The notes beneath the pieces are model-generated. The model was not told the DNA's origin. It did no database searches and saw only the letters and a program-made list of their open reading frames with translations. From Cryomorphaceae bacterium (lineage in GTDB: Bacteria > Bacteroidota > Bacteroidia > Flavobacteriales > Schleiferiaceae), in the NCBI GenBank assembly GCA_017858515.1, contig JAFMBM010000003.1:1-64000 (forward strand): a DNA stretch of 64,000 bases. Direction: 5' to 3'. The translations under genes were made by a program, and so were the position numbers. Shown piece by piece: positions 10,233 through 20,275 of the stretch (positions are counted from its first letter, which is position 1; each line of letters starts with the position of its first letter).

Positions 10233-10924
10233 TTCGTGCCGAAATAAATGCAGACAAACAGGCAAAAGCATTTGGACTCTATCTGCTTTTAGCTTCTCTA
10301 TTTGTTACAGCTTTAGTGGTTTGTAACCTAATAGCTAACAAATTTGTAACCGTTGATCTCGGCTTTAAAACGTTTATCGTGAGTGCAGGCATTCTTCCAT
10401 ACCCGATAACCTTTCTCATCACTGATTTACTTTCAGAGATCTACGGTAAGAAAAAAACAGATCAGGTAGTATTTGTAGGTCTTGCCGCCTCTATTTTCGT
10501 TCTTTTCCTATTGTGGCTCGGCAATCAATTTTCCGCCATCGACCTTTCCCCTGTTTCGGATGAGCAATATACCGCAGTATTCCAAAACTCAAAAAAAGTC
10601 ATTTTTGCTTCAATGCTAGCCTATCTCAGCGCTCAATTTGTAGATATTCGACTCTATCACTTTTGGAAGAATTTAACCAAAGGAAAGCATCTTTGGATTC
10701 GAAACAACTTCAGTACTATACTCTCGCAATTGCTAGACACCACACTGGTAGTAGGCATTCTTTTTATCGGCTCACTATCCAATGAAACGATTTTAGAAAT
10801 GATTCGCGATGGCTGGCTTTTTAAGGTTATTTGCGCACTCATTGATACTCCCGTTATTTATTTGGCGGTTTACGCGATCCGTAGATATTTCCATATTTCT
10901 CCGAATGAAGAACTGGCTATCTGA
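10229..10924 (+). CDS. Queuosine precursor transporter (YhhQ/VUT family)
   Basis: 'VCNLIANKFVTVDLGF...AGILPYPITFLITDLLSEIYGKK' and 'AQFVDIRLYHFWK' typical of YhhQ; TTG start overlapping the sppA stop (TTGA). Confidence 0.88.
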   Translation: MIRAEINADKQAKAFGLYLLLASLFVTALVVCNLIANKFVTVDLGFKTFIVSAGILPYPITFLITDLLSEIYGKKKTDQVVFVGLAASIFVLFLLWLGNQFSAIDLSPVSDEQYTAVFQNSKKVIFASMLAYLSAQFVDIRLYHFWKNLTKGKHLWIRNNFSTILSQLLDTTLVVGILFIGSLSNETILEMIRDGWLFKVICALIDTPVIYLAVYAIRRYFHISPNEELAI

Positions 10925-11849
10925 ATACCCCCTACTTCGGAAAATTTTAGAGTCCACTAAGTGGATTCTAGTGGCTATTGCTTTAATTATCGTTTATGAT
11001 AAATTCAACAGTCAATCCTTAAGGCTTCCCAACTGGAAGGCTTGGCAATGGATCAGCCTTTCTCTCCTATCAATTATAGGTTTATTGATTGAGAGCGCTC
11101 TTTGGTACATTCCTGCAAAAAATATCGGAAAGCTGAGTTTTAGATCGGCTCTAGCCAATACATTACTCTTTCAATATTTCCATCTGTTCGCACCTTCTGG
11201 AATAAGTGAATTCAGTGCTAGACTTGGACAATTTCAAGAAAAGAAAGACAAGAAGAAATCCATCGAAATAACTTTACTCATTCAGATTTCAAAATGGTTG
11301 GCCAGGCTTTTTCTTACGGCTATCGCAGCCATTATTTGGACTGACTCTGGATTAAAACTCGAGATCCGGTTGATTTTTGCGCTAATTATTCTTCTAGTAA
11401 TTTTCATAATTGCATCCCTTATAAAGAAGCCACATTATTGGCATTCGCGTTTCAATGATAAATGGAATGATCGATTGCTGAGGTGGTTACCTGCGACACT
11501 TTCGGGAAAGTTTCCTATTTACAAAAGCACACTGTTAAGTCTAGCGAAGGCTATGTCTTATACCCTAGCCTTCTCTCTTCTTTTACTTCCTTCAGAAAAT
11601 GCCAGCTTTATCCTTTTCGTGCAATTTCTTATGGCTACTTGGATATTCTATTTCGCCTTGTCTTTTTTACCTAGTCTTGGCCTAGCTGAAGGTCTTGTTA
11701 AAGTAGGTGCGGGTATTCTTTTCTTTTCTGAAACTATGGTTCCGGAGTACCAAGTGGGAGCAACCACCCTCATAGTCTGGACATTTAACAAAGCTTTACC
11801 AGGAATGATTGGAGGAATTTATTCTCTTAAGGTTAAGTTAAAGCGATAA
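10905..11849 (+). CDS. Lysylphosphatidylglycerol synthase TM-region/flippase-like membrane protein
   Basis: Polytopic membrane protein; 'LLFQYFHLFAPSGISEFSARLGQF...' resembles UPF0104/LPG_synthase_TM proteins; start at ATG 10905 preferred. Confidence 0.65.
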   Translation: MKNWLSEYPLLRKILESTKWILVAIALIIVYDKFNSQSLRLPNWKAWQWISLSLLSIIGLLIESALWYIPAKNIGKLSFRSALANTLLFQYFHLFAPSGISEFSARLGQFQEKKDKKKSIEITLLIQISKWLARLFLTAIAAIIWTDSGLKLEIRLIFALIILLVIFIIASLIKKPHYWHSRFNDKWNDRLLRWLPATLSGKFPIYKSTLLSLAKAMSYTLAFSLLLLPSENASFILFVQFLMATWIFYFALSFLPSLGLAEGLVKVGAGILFFSETMVPEYQVGATTLIVWTFNKALPGMIGGIYSLKVKLKR

Positions 11850-11911
11850 GTTGTTTAGCTTTAGCCTAAACCAAGAGAGCACAATTGCGTTATAGCGACT
11901 ATTAAAATAAA

Positions 11912-13645
11912 ATGGCAGAAACAAAGAATTCCAAGCTAACACCCTTGAGGCGTTTCCTAATGCTCCTCAAGCCGGACAAAAAAGATCTCATTTATATATA
12001 TGTATTCGCTGTCTTAAATGGAGTAGTAAATCTTTCGTTGCCTTTGGGTGTTCAAGCCATCATTGGACTCATTATAGTTGGCTCAGTAAGCACTTCTTGG
12101 AGCGTTTTAGTGGGAATCGTTTTGGTGGGAATTGCGCTTACAGGTGTTCTTCAAATTTTACAACTAAGCGTGCTCGAATCAATGCAACAAAGAATGTTTG
12201 CCCGAGCTGCATTTGATATGGCCTATCGTATACCACGCTTTAAACAAGAAGAGATTCGAAAGTTCGATCCTACTGAATTGATCAATCGCTTTTTCGACGT
12301 TATCACTGTTCAAAAAGGACTTCCCAAAATTTTATTAGACTTCTCATCGAGTGTTTTAAATATTCTTTTCGGACTGATACTCTTAAGTTTTTACCACCCA
12401 TTTTTTGTCTTCTTTGGCATTGTAATGCTCATTATTCTGCTTGCGATCTTTTACTTCACCATTCCAAGAGGAATGAAGACCAGTATTAAGGAATCGAGTC
12501 ATAAGTACCGAGCCGTCTATTGGTTGGAAGAATTAGCTCGTTCTATGACAACCTTTAAAATGGCTGGAAAAACAAACCTTCCATTGAGGAAAATCGACGA
12601 AATAACTCAAGATTACCTGCAAGCACGTAAGAAGCACTTTAGAGTTCTAATATGGCATTACATTCATACTATAAGTTTTAAAACAATAATAACGGGAGGC
12701 CTTCTTATTTTGGGTGGATTATTGGTTATGCAGCGCGAAATAAATATTGGCCAATTTGTAGCTGGAGAAATTATTATCATTCTTATCATCAACTCGGTAG
12801 AAAAGGTAATTCTATCTCTAGAGACCATGTACGACCTGTTTACCGGTTTGGAGAAATTAGGTCAGGTGATGGATATAGAATTAGAACAAGGCAATCAGAA
12901 CAAATCCTTTGAACTCAATCCTTGCTCATGCGTAGAAATTGAAGTTTCCAATTTAAGACTCATCCTTCCGCCTCAAACCAAACCAATTCTCGATGGTTTA
13001 AACTTGAAAATAGAGAAACAAAGCAGCGTTTGCATTTCTGGAGCAAGTGGCACTGGCAAAACAGCACTATTGCACGTTCTTGGCAGTATTTACAACAATT
13101 TTGAAGGAGTGCTTGCCTTTGACGGAATGCCTTTGGGAAGTATAGATATTGAAAGTTTGCGCTATTCTATAGGAGATAATTTCAATCAAGAATCGCTCTT
13201 CACAGCGAGTTTGGAGGAGAATATTACCCTCGGACGTGAGGGAATTGAGAGTGAATACCTGCAGCAAATAATTAAGATTTCTGGACTTACAGAATTTGTA
13301 ATGCAACTGCCCTCTGGGTTAAAAACCATCATGGATCCGACCAATCGAAATCTTCCTCAAAGCATAGAAAGAAGGGTTTTCTTAGCACGCAGTTTCGTGC
13401 ACAAACCAAGTTTGCTTCTATTAGACGAGCTCTCTGAGTTAAGTGAGCTTCCTGATTACAACAACCTCATTAGCTATGTTACTTCAGCGGAACGAAATTG
13501 GACCCTTGTTCTTGTATCCAATGATCCCGATGTTGCAAAACTCTGCGACAAAGTGGTGTTTTTAGAAGCAGGCCACGTAGCACATGAAGGCCATTTTAAT
13601 GAACTGAAGGATATACCTTCTGTTCGTAAAATTTATGAACTATAA
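11912..13645 (+). CDS. ABC transporter, fused TM + ATP-binding domains, with atypical signature and H-loop
   Basis: N-terminal six-TM exporter-like region; Walker A 'GASGTGKTALL'; Walker B 'SLLLLDEL'; LSGGQ replaced by 'LPQSIERR'; H-loop replaced by 'VLVSND'. Confidence 0.88.
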   Translation: MAETKNSKLTPLRRFLMLLKPDKKDLIYIYVFAVLNGVVNLSLPLGVQAIIGLIIVGSVSTSWSVLVGIVLVGIALTGVLQILQLSVLESMQQRMFARAAFDMAYRIPRFKQEEIRKFDPTELINRFFDVITVQKGLPKILLDFSSSVLNILFGLILLSFYHPFFVFFGIVMLIILLAIFYFTIPRGMKTSIKESSHKYRAVYWLEELARSMTTFKMAGKTNLPLRKIDEITQDYLQARKKHFRVLIWHYIHTISFKTIITGGLLILGGLLVMQREINIGQFVAGEIIIILIINSVEKVILSLETMYDLFTGLEKLGQVMDIELEQGNQNKSFELNPCSCVEIEVSNLRLILPPQTKPILDGLNLKIEKQSSVCISGASGTGKTALLHVLGSIYNNFEGVLAFDGMPLGSIDIESLRYSIGDNFNQESLFTASLEENITLGREGIESEYLQQIIKISGLTEFVMQLPSGLKTIMDPTNRNLPQSIERRVFLARSFVHKPSLLLLDELSELSELPDYNNLISYVTSAERNWTLVLVSNDPDVAKLCDKVVFLEAGHVAHEGHFNELKDIPSVRKIYEL

Positions 13646-13659
13646 TCCCTGAGAAGAAA

Positions 13660-14997
13660 ATGCTGAATATTTCAGAAAATCGAATTGGGGATCGTATTGA
13701 TCAGAAAAACTATCCCTCACTAAATCAATCCAAAACCAACAAACAAATCCGAATTTTTACCTATTGGATTTACACAGTTGTTGTGCTATTTATTGTGGTT
13801 TTGTTTCTTCCATGGACTCAGGTAGTAAGTGGAAAAGGAAAGGTAACTGCTTTATTTCCAAATCAAAGACCGCAAACTATTCAAAGTCCTATTCCAGGGC
13901 GTATTTCAAATTGGCTGGTCAATGAAGGAGATACAGTGGAGAAGGGAGAGATCATGTTAAAAGTGACCGAGATAAAGGATGAATACTTTGATCCTAACAT
14001 TATTCAACGGTTAAATGAGGAACTCAAGGCCAAACAGAATTCAGTCTTGGCGTATCGATCTAAGGCAGAAGCGCTTCATAGGCAAATTGAGTACTTACGA
14101 GAAAATTTGAGAGTTAAACTGATTCAAAACACTCAAAAGATACAGGCCGACAGCAATGCTTTTGCTGCTTCTGAAATTCAAAAACAGCTTGCCACTATCC
14201 AGTATCAAAGGGCCGATACGCTTTTAAGTGAAGGAGTTATAAGCAAATTCGAATGGGAAAAGCGCAAGCAATACATGCAAGAAGTCTTAGCTAAAAATAT
14301 TGAATCGAGAAACAAGTATCGGAACACTTTAACCGATATTCAAGCTTTAAAGGCAGAGTATCAAGAGAAAATATCGAAAGCAGAATCAGATCAATTCTCT
14401 GCAGAAAGTTCTGCCCTTGATTCCGAGGCTTCTGTGGCCAAACTGCAAGTGAAATTAAATAATGTTACTATTCGTCAATCTTATTATGAATTGCGGGCAC
14501 CGCAAAAAGGTCTAGTTACCCGAATTCTAAAAACGGGAATTGGTGAGAATATTAAAGAGGGAGAATCTATCATCGAAATTATGCCCTTAGACTATCAATT
14601 GGCAGTAGAGATATTCATCCGTCCTGTTGACTTACCCCTTATTCAAAAAGGACAACATGCGCGAATCGAATTCGACGGTTGGCCAGCTATTGTTTTTAGC
14701 GGATGGCCTAATACTTCTTTTGGAACGTTTGGTGCGGAAGTTTTCGCTGTAGACAACGTATTAGATGAATCAGGCCGCTACCGAATTTTACTCAGAAAAG
14801 ATGAAATAGATCTTGAATGGCCAGAACCTCTGCGCTTTGGGGCCGGAGCAAATGGGATGCTCCTTCTCAAGGATGTTCCAGTATGGTATGAAATATGGCG
14901 TCAAATTAATGGCTTCCCACCCGAATTTTACACTGGTCAAAATTCGAATAAAGAAGAGGTAAAGAAGTCGAAACCCAAAGTAGGCTACTCGAAATGA
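13660..14997 (+). CDS. HlyD-family periplasmic adaptor (membrane fusion protein)
   Basis: One N-terminal TM, lipoyl half-motif 'QTIQSPIPGRISNWLVNEGDTVEKGEIM', long coiled coil, 'LRAPQKGLVTRILKTGIGENIKEGESIIEIMP'. Confidence 0.92.
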   Translation: MLNISENRIGDRIDQKNYPSLNQSKTNKQIRIFTYWIYTVVVLFIVVLFLPWTQVVSGKGKVTALFPNQRPQTIQSPIPGRISNWLVNEGDTVEKGEIMLKVTEIKDEYFDPNIIQRLNEELKAKQNSVLAYRSKAEALHRQIEYLRENLRVKLIQNTQKIQADSNAFAASEIQKQLATIQYQRADTLLSEGVISKFEWEKRKQYMQEVLAKNIESRNKYRNTLTDIQALKAEYQEKISKAESDQFSAESSALDSEASVAKLQVKLNNVTIRQSYYELRAPQKGLVTRILKTGIGENIKEGESIIEIMPLDYQLAVEIFIRPVDLPLIQKGQHARIEFDGWPAIVFSGWPNTSFGTFGAEVFAVDNVLDESGRYRILLRKDEIDLEWPEPLRFGAGANGMLLLKDVPVWYEIWRQINGFPPEFYTGQNSNKEEVKKSKPKVGYSK

Positions 14998-16397
14998 GGC
15001 AGTTTATTCTCTTTTTAACATTGATTTTCAGCCTCTTCGGAAGTGCTCAATACGATAGTTCCCTATTTAAGCCCGAACTTGTTTTTGCGCTTCTGCCAAA
15101 TCATCCTGTTGCTCGAATTGCAGACTTACTAAATATGGAAAGTCAAATGATTCGCTTACAGGCCAAAGGTCTATTTGATCCAAAATTTGAGTTTGATCAA
15201 AATGCGAAAGAGTTTGATAGCAAAGACTATTATCAACTTCAAAAAGCTGGTCTTTCTGTAGCTACTTGGCCAGGGATAGACTTCAAGGCAGCCTATAAAA
15301 ACAGCGATGGAGAATTTCTAAACCCTCAAGCAACCTTGCCAGAAAGCGGTATGATTGAAATGGGTGCAGATGCAAATCTCTTGAGAGGATTATTGTTTGA
15401 TTCTCGCAGAGCAGCCCTTCAGGAAGCAAAGGCCTTCGCCCTTGCCAATGACGCTGAAAGAAGAATGGCTTTGAACAAACTTGTGTCAGAAGCCATGAGT
15501 TCTTATTGGAATTGGGCTGCTTCCTACAGTAAATTCAAATTAGTAGATCGATCTCTCCAAAATGCATTGGAAAGATACGAAGGGATTCGTTCGAGTTATT
15601 TCGCGGGTAGTGTTGCAGCTATTGATACCGTTGAGGCCTTAACTCTAGTTCAGAATAGGCGAATGGACAAGGAGAAAATGAATTACGAGCTGACTAAAAA
15701 TCGTTTGGTATTGAGTACTTATTTATGGGGCGCAGACAGTTTGCCACTAAGGCTTTCGCCCACTGCCTTTCCTATTGAGATCACACGCTGGGAACAGAGC
15801 TTTTTTGTGCGTGACTCCTTAGAATCCATTATTCGAAATTTGGATCAATTCCAACCTGAACTACTTAGTATTTCCGCCGATTTGGTTCGTTTGGATGCAG
15901 GAAGGAAGCTGGCTTTAAACAACTTATTGCCAGAGGCAAAAGCCTCCTACCGATGGTTAAATCCTGGAGATCAATTTTTTAATTCGGAAGAATTCGGTCC
16001 TACAAACAATTATACTCTTGGACTCTCAGTTAGCGTGCCTTTGTTTCTTCGAAAAGAAAGAGCTTATTTAAAACTGAATCAACTAAAGCGAACCGAACAA
16101 AATCTGAAGTTAATGGATAAGCGCAATACGCTTATTAACAAGCTTGGAGCACATTATGAAGGACTCTTGTTATACCGTAGAAATAGCCTCACGGCAGAAC
16201 AAAACTTCAGCAATTACACCCAACTCTTTGAAGTGGAGACTAGAAAATTTAAAATGGGTGAGAGTACTCTATTCTTAATCAATTCTCGCGAAAGTTCACA
16301 GCTAAACTCTGGAATGAAGTGGATTGAGCAACTAGAATCCTTTGAAATTCAAAAACTCAAACTCTTAGAAGAAGCCGGACTGCTTCTTTCAGAGTAA
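14994..16397 (+). CDS. TolC-family outer membrane efflux protein
   Basis: Signal peptide; helical OEP-like organisation; start overlaps the HlyD stop (ATGA); third gene of the ABC/HlyD cassette. Confidence 0.87.
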   Translation: MRQFILFLTLIFSLFGSAQYDSSLFKPELVFALLPNHPVARIADLLNMESQMIRLQAKGLFDPKFEFDQNAKEFDSKDYYQLQKAGLSVATWPGIDFKAAYKNSDGEFLNPQATLPESGMIEMGADANLLRGLLFDSRRAALQEAKAFALANDAERRMALNKLVSEAMSSYWNWAASYSKFKLVDRSLQNALERYEGIRSSYFAGSVAAIDTVEALTLVQNRRMDKEKMNYELTKNRLVLSTYLWGADSLPLRLSPTAFPIEITRWEQSFFVRDSLESIIRNLDQFQPELLSISADLVRLDAGRKLALNNLLPEAKASYRWLNPGDQFFNSEEFGPTNNYTLGLSVSVPLFLRKERAYLKLNQLKRTEQNLKLMDKRNTLINKLGAHYEGLLLYRRNSLTAEQNFSNYTQLFEVETRKFKMGESTLFLINSRESSQLNSGMKWIEQLESFEIQKLKLLEEAGLLLSE

Positions 16398-16413
16398 TTT
16401 ATTAGAAAAATAA

Positions 16414-17001
16414 TTATTTCTTTTTGGCTTTTGGATCTGGCGCATTTTTAGTCCAATTTAATGGTCCTTCACATAAGAGCTCAATAGTCATGGTAGAGAA
16501 ATCTCCTAATTGCTTTTCCATAGATCTTACCCATTCATCAAAATCTTCTTGAAAATAATCTGAGCATTTCATCTGCAGTATCGCAATATACTTTTCATCC
16601 ATGAGAACTATGGTGGGTTTGGCATATTCATATGTTCTAACTGGTCTTCCAATTCGCACGGTTTTTCCTTCCATAAATTCTTTTAACCAAGCGTCTAAAG
16701 CATAAGTAGCATCTTCTTCATCATTGTAATAATACAAGGCCACATCCATTTTTGCGTAGCCCTTCCTCCCTAAATTATCTTCCGTTTTTTCACGAGATTT
16801 AAACTGAAAATACAGATGATAATCTGGATCTGAGTTGTTCAATGCGCCCCAAACAGGCTCCGCAATGTTCATCTCCTTCACTTCATATTTCTCCGATGCC
16901 CAAGCTTGAAACGAATCCATTTTCGCCTGAACTTCGCCTAAACTTTGCGCTTGGATTTGGAGAAATGAGAGTGTGATAAAAAGGGGAAGTAATTTCTTCA
17001 T
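16414..17001 (-). CDS. Secreted protein of unknown function
   Basis: Signal peptide 'MKKLLPLFITLSFLQIQAQS'; overlaps the birA stop by 4 nt. Confidence 0.75.
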   Translation of the reverse strand: MKKLLPLFITLSFLQIQAQSLGEVQAKMDSFQAWASEKYEVKEMNIAEPVWGALNNSDPDYHLYFQFKSREKTEDNLGRKGYAKMDVALYYYNDEEDATYALDAWLKEFMEGKTVRIGRPVRTYEYAKPTIVLMDEKYIAILQMKCSDYFQEDFDEWVRSMEKQLGDFSTMTIELLCEGPLNWTKNAPDPKAKKK

Positions 17002-17777
17002 TCTATATTTTCTAAGTACACTAGCTCTTTAATATTGGGATAAAGATAGCTACCATCAGCACAAAGAAAAATCAATTGACCACTTTCACGAACACCCTGT
17101 ATAGAACCTTCAACTAGTTCTCCTTTAAACTTATATTTCCGCCGAACTCCTTTTCCCACTAATCTATCGTGATAATCTGCTGAAATTTGATTCCATTTCA
17201 TTTGCCAAAGTTGCTCTAAACGAGAGTCAAGAGAATCGAAAAGCTCCCTTTCAACCTCAGACAATTTTGCATTAACACCCGATTCTAATGCAAGTGATGT
17301 GGCCTTTTCCAATCCTATGAAATTAGAATTATTTACGTTGATTCCAATTCCTACGATACTATGTTCCCAAAAAGTAGAAAGTATATTTTCTATCAATATT
17401 CCTGAACACTTTTTGCCTTTAATCATTATATCATTGGGCCATTTAATCGCAACCCCATCAATTCTATTGGAGAGCACATCAAAAACAGACAGACATATTG
17501 ACATGTTTAATAGAAATTGTCGCTCAATTCGAATAGGTGGACGACGAAGAACAAGACTCATAAGTATGCTACTCCCCAGTTCATCCTGCCAGCTTGTCCC
17601 CATTTGTCCACGGCCTAAATTTTGGTGCTTGCTCAAGATAACCGTTCCGTGATTTATCTGTTTGCTCCGAATGAGTCTTTTGAGATACTCATTAGTGGAA
17701 TCAACCGTTTCTAGTCGAAGAATGCCAGAAACAAATGAACCTTGTCTCTTCTCAAGAGCATCAAATGAATAAGTCAT
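16998..17777 (-). CDS. birA: Biotin--[acetyl-CoA-carboxylase] ligase
   Basis: 'ETVDSTNEYLKR', 'HQNLGRGQMGTSWQDELGSSILMSLVLRR', 'IKWPNDIMIKGKKCSGILIEN', 'IVGIGINVNN'. Confidence 0.95.
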   Translation of the reverse strand: MTYSFDALEKRQGSFVSGILRLETVDSTNEYLKRLIRSKQINHGTVILSKHQNLGRGQMGTSWQDELGSSILMSLVLRRPPIRIERQFLLNMSICLSVFDVLSNRIDGVAIKWPNDIMIKGKKCSGILIENILSTFWEHSIVGIGINVNNSNFIGLEKATSLALESGVNAKLSEVERELFDSLDSRLEQLWQMKWNQISADYHDRLVGKGVRRKYKFKGELVEGSIQGVRESGQLIFLCADGSYLYPNIKELVYLENIE

Positions 17778-17821
17778 GAACAATGGTAATAGAGTAGTTT
17801 TGCAAATCTATATTGAACTAA

Positions 17822-18175
17822 ATGAGTAAACACATTTCAGAAGAACTTGTCGAGCAGATCGTTGAGGGTCTTGAAGAAATAAAAGGGGAAGGAATAACAG
17901 TACTAGATCTTCGATCTATTGAGAACTCTGTTTGTGACTTTTTTGTTATTGCCAATGCACTGTCAGGAACACAAGTTCGGGCTCTAGGCAATTCAGTAGA
18001 AAAAGTGGTGTTCGAAAAGAGTAAAGAGAAGCCTTGGCATGTTGAAGGCCTTGAAAACCTTGAATGGGTTTTAATGGATTATGTTAGTGTAGTTGTGCAT
18101 ATTTTCAGGACTGAAGCACGTGCTTTTTACGATCTAGAAAGTTTATGGGGAGATGCACCTGTAATTGGTGCTTAA
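17822..18175 (+). CDS. rsfS: Ribosomal silencing factor RsfS
   Basis: 'VLDLRSIENSVCDFFVIANALSGTQVRALGNSVEK...KPWHVEGLENLEWVLMDYVSVVVHIF'. Confidence 0.96.
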   Translation: MSKHISEELVEQIVEGLEEIKGEGITVLDLRSIENSVCDFFVIANALSGTQVRALGNSVEKVVFEKSKEKPWHVEGLENLEWVLMDYVSVVVHIFRTEARAFYDLESLWGDAPVIGA

Positions 18176-18186
18176 CAAAGATTAGA

Positions 18187-20226
18187 ATGAGTACAGAAGA
18201 AGAAAAGAATCAGCTTAATAAATTGAAAGAACAATTTTCAAAAGGCAACAAAAGTCCTCAAGGAGGCAATAACGGCAATAAAAGGAATAATTTTTATTGG
18301 ATATATGCAGGTTTACTGGTTCTTTTTATTGGAATCCAAATTATAGGAAGCTTTGGAAATGCAATGAAAATGAGCAACTTCCCTGAGTTTGAAACTATGG
18401 TTAAGGCCGGAGAAGTGAGTAGAGTGAAGATTATAAATCAGAATAACATTGAGATTTATATAACAGAAGATGCTCTTAAGAACAATCCTAAGTACAAGGA
18501 TGTAAAAGAAAAATCAATTGGTGAAGGAATCAATCCAGGACCTCATTACAATTTCGAATATCCGTTTGAAGTATTTGAATCGAATCTAAAGGAGATCTAT
18601 GGAGAAACGGACAACCGCATACGCATAGATTACGAAGAACGTCATGATTACTGGGGCGAGGTATTGGCTTGGATTTTCCCATTATTATTAGTGATCGGGC
18701 TATGGGTCTTTATTATGCGCAGAATGAATTCTGGAGCAGGCGGGGGTCCTGGCGGTCAGATTTTTAATATTGGAAAATCAAAGGCCACCTTATTCGATAA
18801 AGACACCAATGTTAAAACTACCTTTTCCGACGTAGCGGGCTTAGAAGGTGCAAAAGAAGAGGTTGAGGAAATTGTTCAATTTCTTAAGAACCCAGATAAA
18901 TACACCAATCTAGGCGGCAAAATTCCAAAAGGAGCCCTTTTGGTAGGTCCTCCTGGTACAGGAAAAACCCTTCTAGCAAAAGCAGTCGCTGGGGAAGCCA
19001 AAGTGCCATTTTATTCATTGTCTGGATCTGATTTTGTTGAAATGTTTGTTGGTGTCGGAGCTTCTAGAGTTCGAGACTTATTCAAACAGGCGAAAGAGAA
19101 ATCACCTGCTATCATCTTTATAGATGAAATCGATGCCATTGGTAGAGCGCGTGGGAAAAACGCCTTCACAGGCGGAAACGACGAAAGAGAGAACACTCTT
19201 AATCAGCTACTTACTGAGATGGATGGCTTCAATACTAAAGACCATGTTATTGTCCTAGGTGCAACAAATAGGGCAGACATACTGGATAGAGCCTTGATGC
19301 GCGCAGGACGATTTGACCGTCTTGTGTACATAGACCTTCCAGATTTAAGAGAGAGAAAAGAAATTTTCCAGGTTCATTTAAAACCTTTAAAGCTCGGAAC
19401 AGATATAGACATTGATTTTCTCTCAAGACAAACTCCTGGATTTTCAGGTGCAGACATTGCTAACGTTTGTAATGAAGCAGCTTTAATTGCCGCTCGAAAA
19501 GAGAAAACCCAAGTTGAAAAACAAGATTTCCTCGACGCCGTAGACAGAATTGTAGGTGGTTTAGAAAAGAAAGCTAAAATTATTACTCAAAACGAGAAAA
19601 ATGTAATCGCTTACCACGAGGCTGGACATGCCACGGTAAGTTGGATGTTAGAGCACGCGGCCCCTTTAGTAAAGGTAACTATTGTTCCTCGTGGGAGATC
19701 ACTCGGAGCCGCTTGGTATATGCCAGAAGAGCGACATTTATCGAATACCGATCAAATGCTTGACGAAATGTGCGCTGCTTTAGGCGGAAGAGCTGCGGAG
19801 GAAGTTGTGTTTAACAAAATTTCTACGGGTGCACTTTCTGACCTTGAAAAGGTAACCAAGCAAGCGAACTCAATGGTTACGATCTATGGTCTAAATGAGA
19901 AATTAGGTAATATTACTTATTACGATTCATCTGGACAGAATGAATACGGCTTTGGGAAGCCGTACAGCGAGAAAACTGCACAAATAATTGATGAAGAAAT
20001 TCAAAAAATTATTAAAAAACAGTACGAAAGAGCAAAGGAATTACTCAGCGATAACAGGGATAAACTAGATTTATTAGCAAAACTCCTGCTAGAGAAAGAA
20101 GTTATTTTCAAGGAAAATTTAGAGGAAATCTTTGGGAAAAGGCAATGGATTCAAGTTGGTGCCGATGAACTTTCAGATGCACTTAGCCAACAATATAAAA
20201 ATCCTGAAGTAACTTCGGCCCCATAG
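18187..20226 (+). CDS. ftsH: ATP-dependent zinc metalloprotease FtsH
   Basis: Two TM segments, '[18 protein letters not shown]', SRH '[21 protein letters not shown]', zinc motif 'HEAGH'. Confidence 0.98.
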   Translation: MSTEEEKNQLNKLKEQFSKGNKSPQGGNNGNKRNNFYWIYAGLLVLFIGIQIIGSFGNAMKMSNFPEFETMVKAGEVSRVKIINQNNIEIYITEDALKNNPKYKDVKEKSIGEGINPGPHYNFEYPFEVFESNLKEIYGETDNRIRIDYEERHDYWGEVLAWIFPLLLVIGLWVFIMRRMNSGAGGGPGGQIFNIGKSKATLFDKDTNVKTTFSDVAGLEGAKEEVEEIVQFLKNPDKYTNLGGKIPKGALLVGPPGTGKTLLAKAVAGEAKVPFYSLSGSDFVEMFVGVGASRVRDLFKQAKEKSPAIIFIDEIDAIGRARGKNAFTGGNDERENTLNQLLTEMDGFNTKDHVIVLGATNRADILDRALMRAGRFDRLVYIDLPDLRERKEIFQVHLKPLKLGTDIDIDFLSRQTPGFSGADIANVCNEAALIAARKEKTQVEKQDFLDAVDRIVGGLEKKAKIITQNEKNVIAYHEAGHATVSWMLEHAAPLVKVTIVPRGRSLGAAWYMPEERHLSNTDQMLDEMCAALGGRAAEEVVFNKISTGALSDLEKVTKQANSMVTIYGLNEKLGNITYYDSSGQNEYGFGKPYSEKTAQIIDEEIQKIIKKQYERAKELLSDNRDKLDLLAKLLLEKEVIFKENLEEIFGKRQWIQVGADELSDALSQQYKNPEVTSAP

Positions 20227-20275
20227 GCGAAGAGGTGATTTGCATTTCGATTGCAACTGTTACCTTAGTTGCCGA

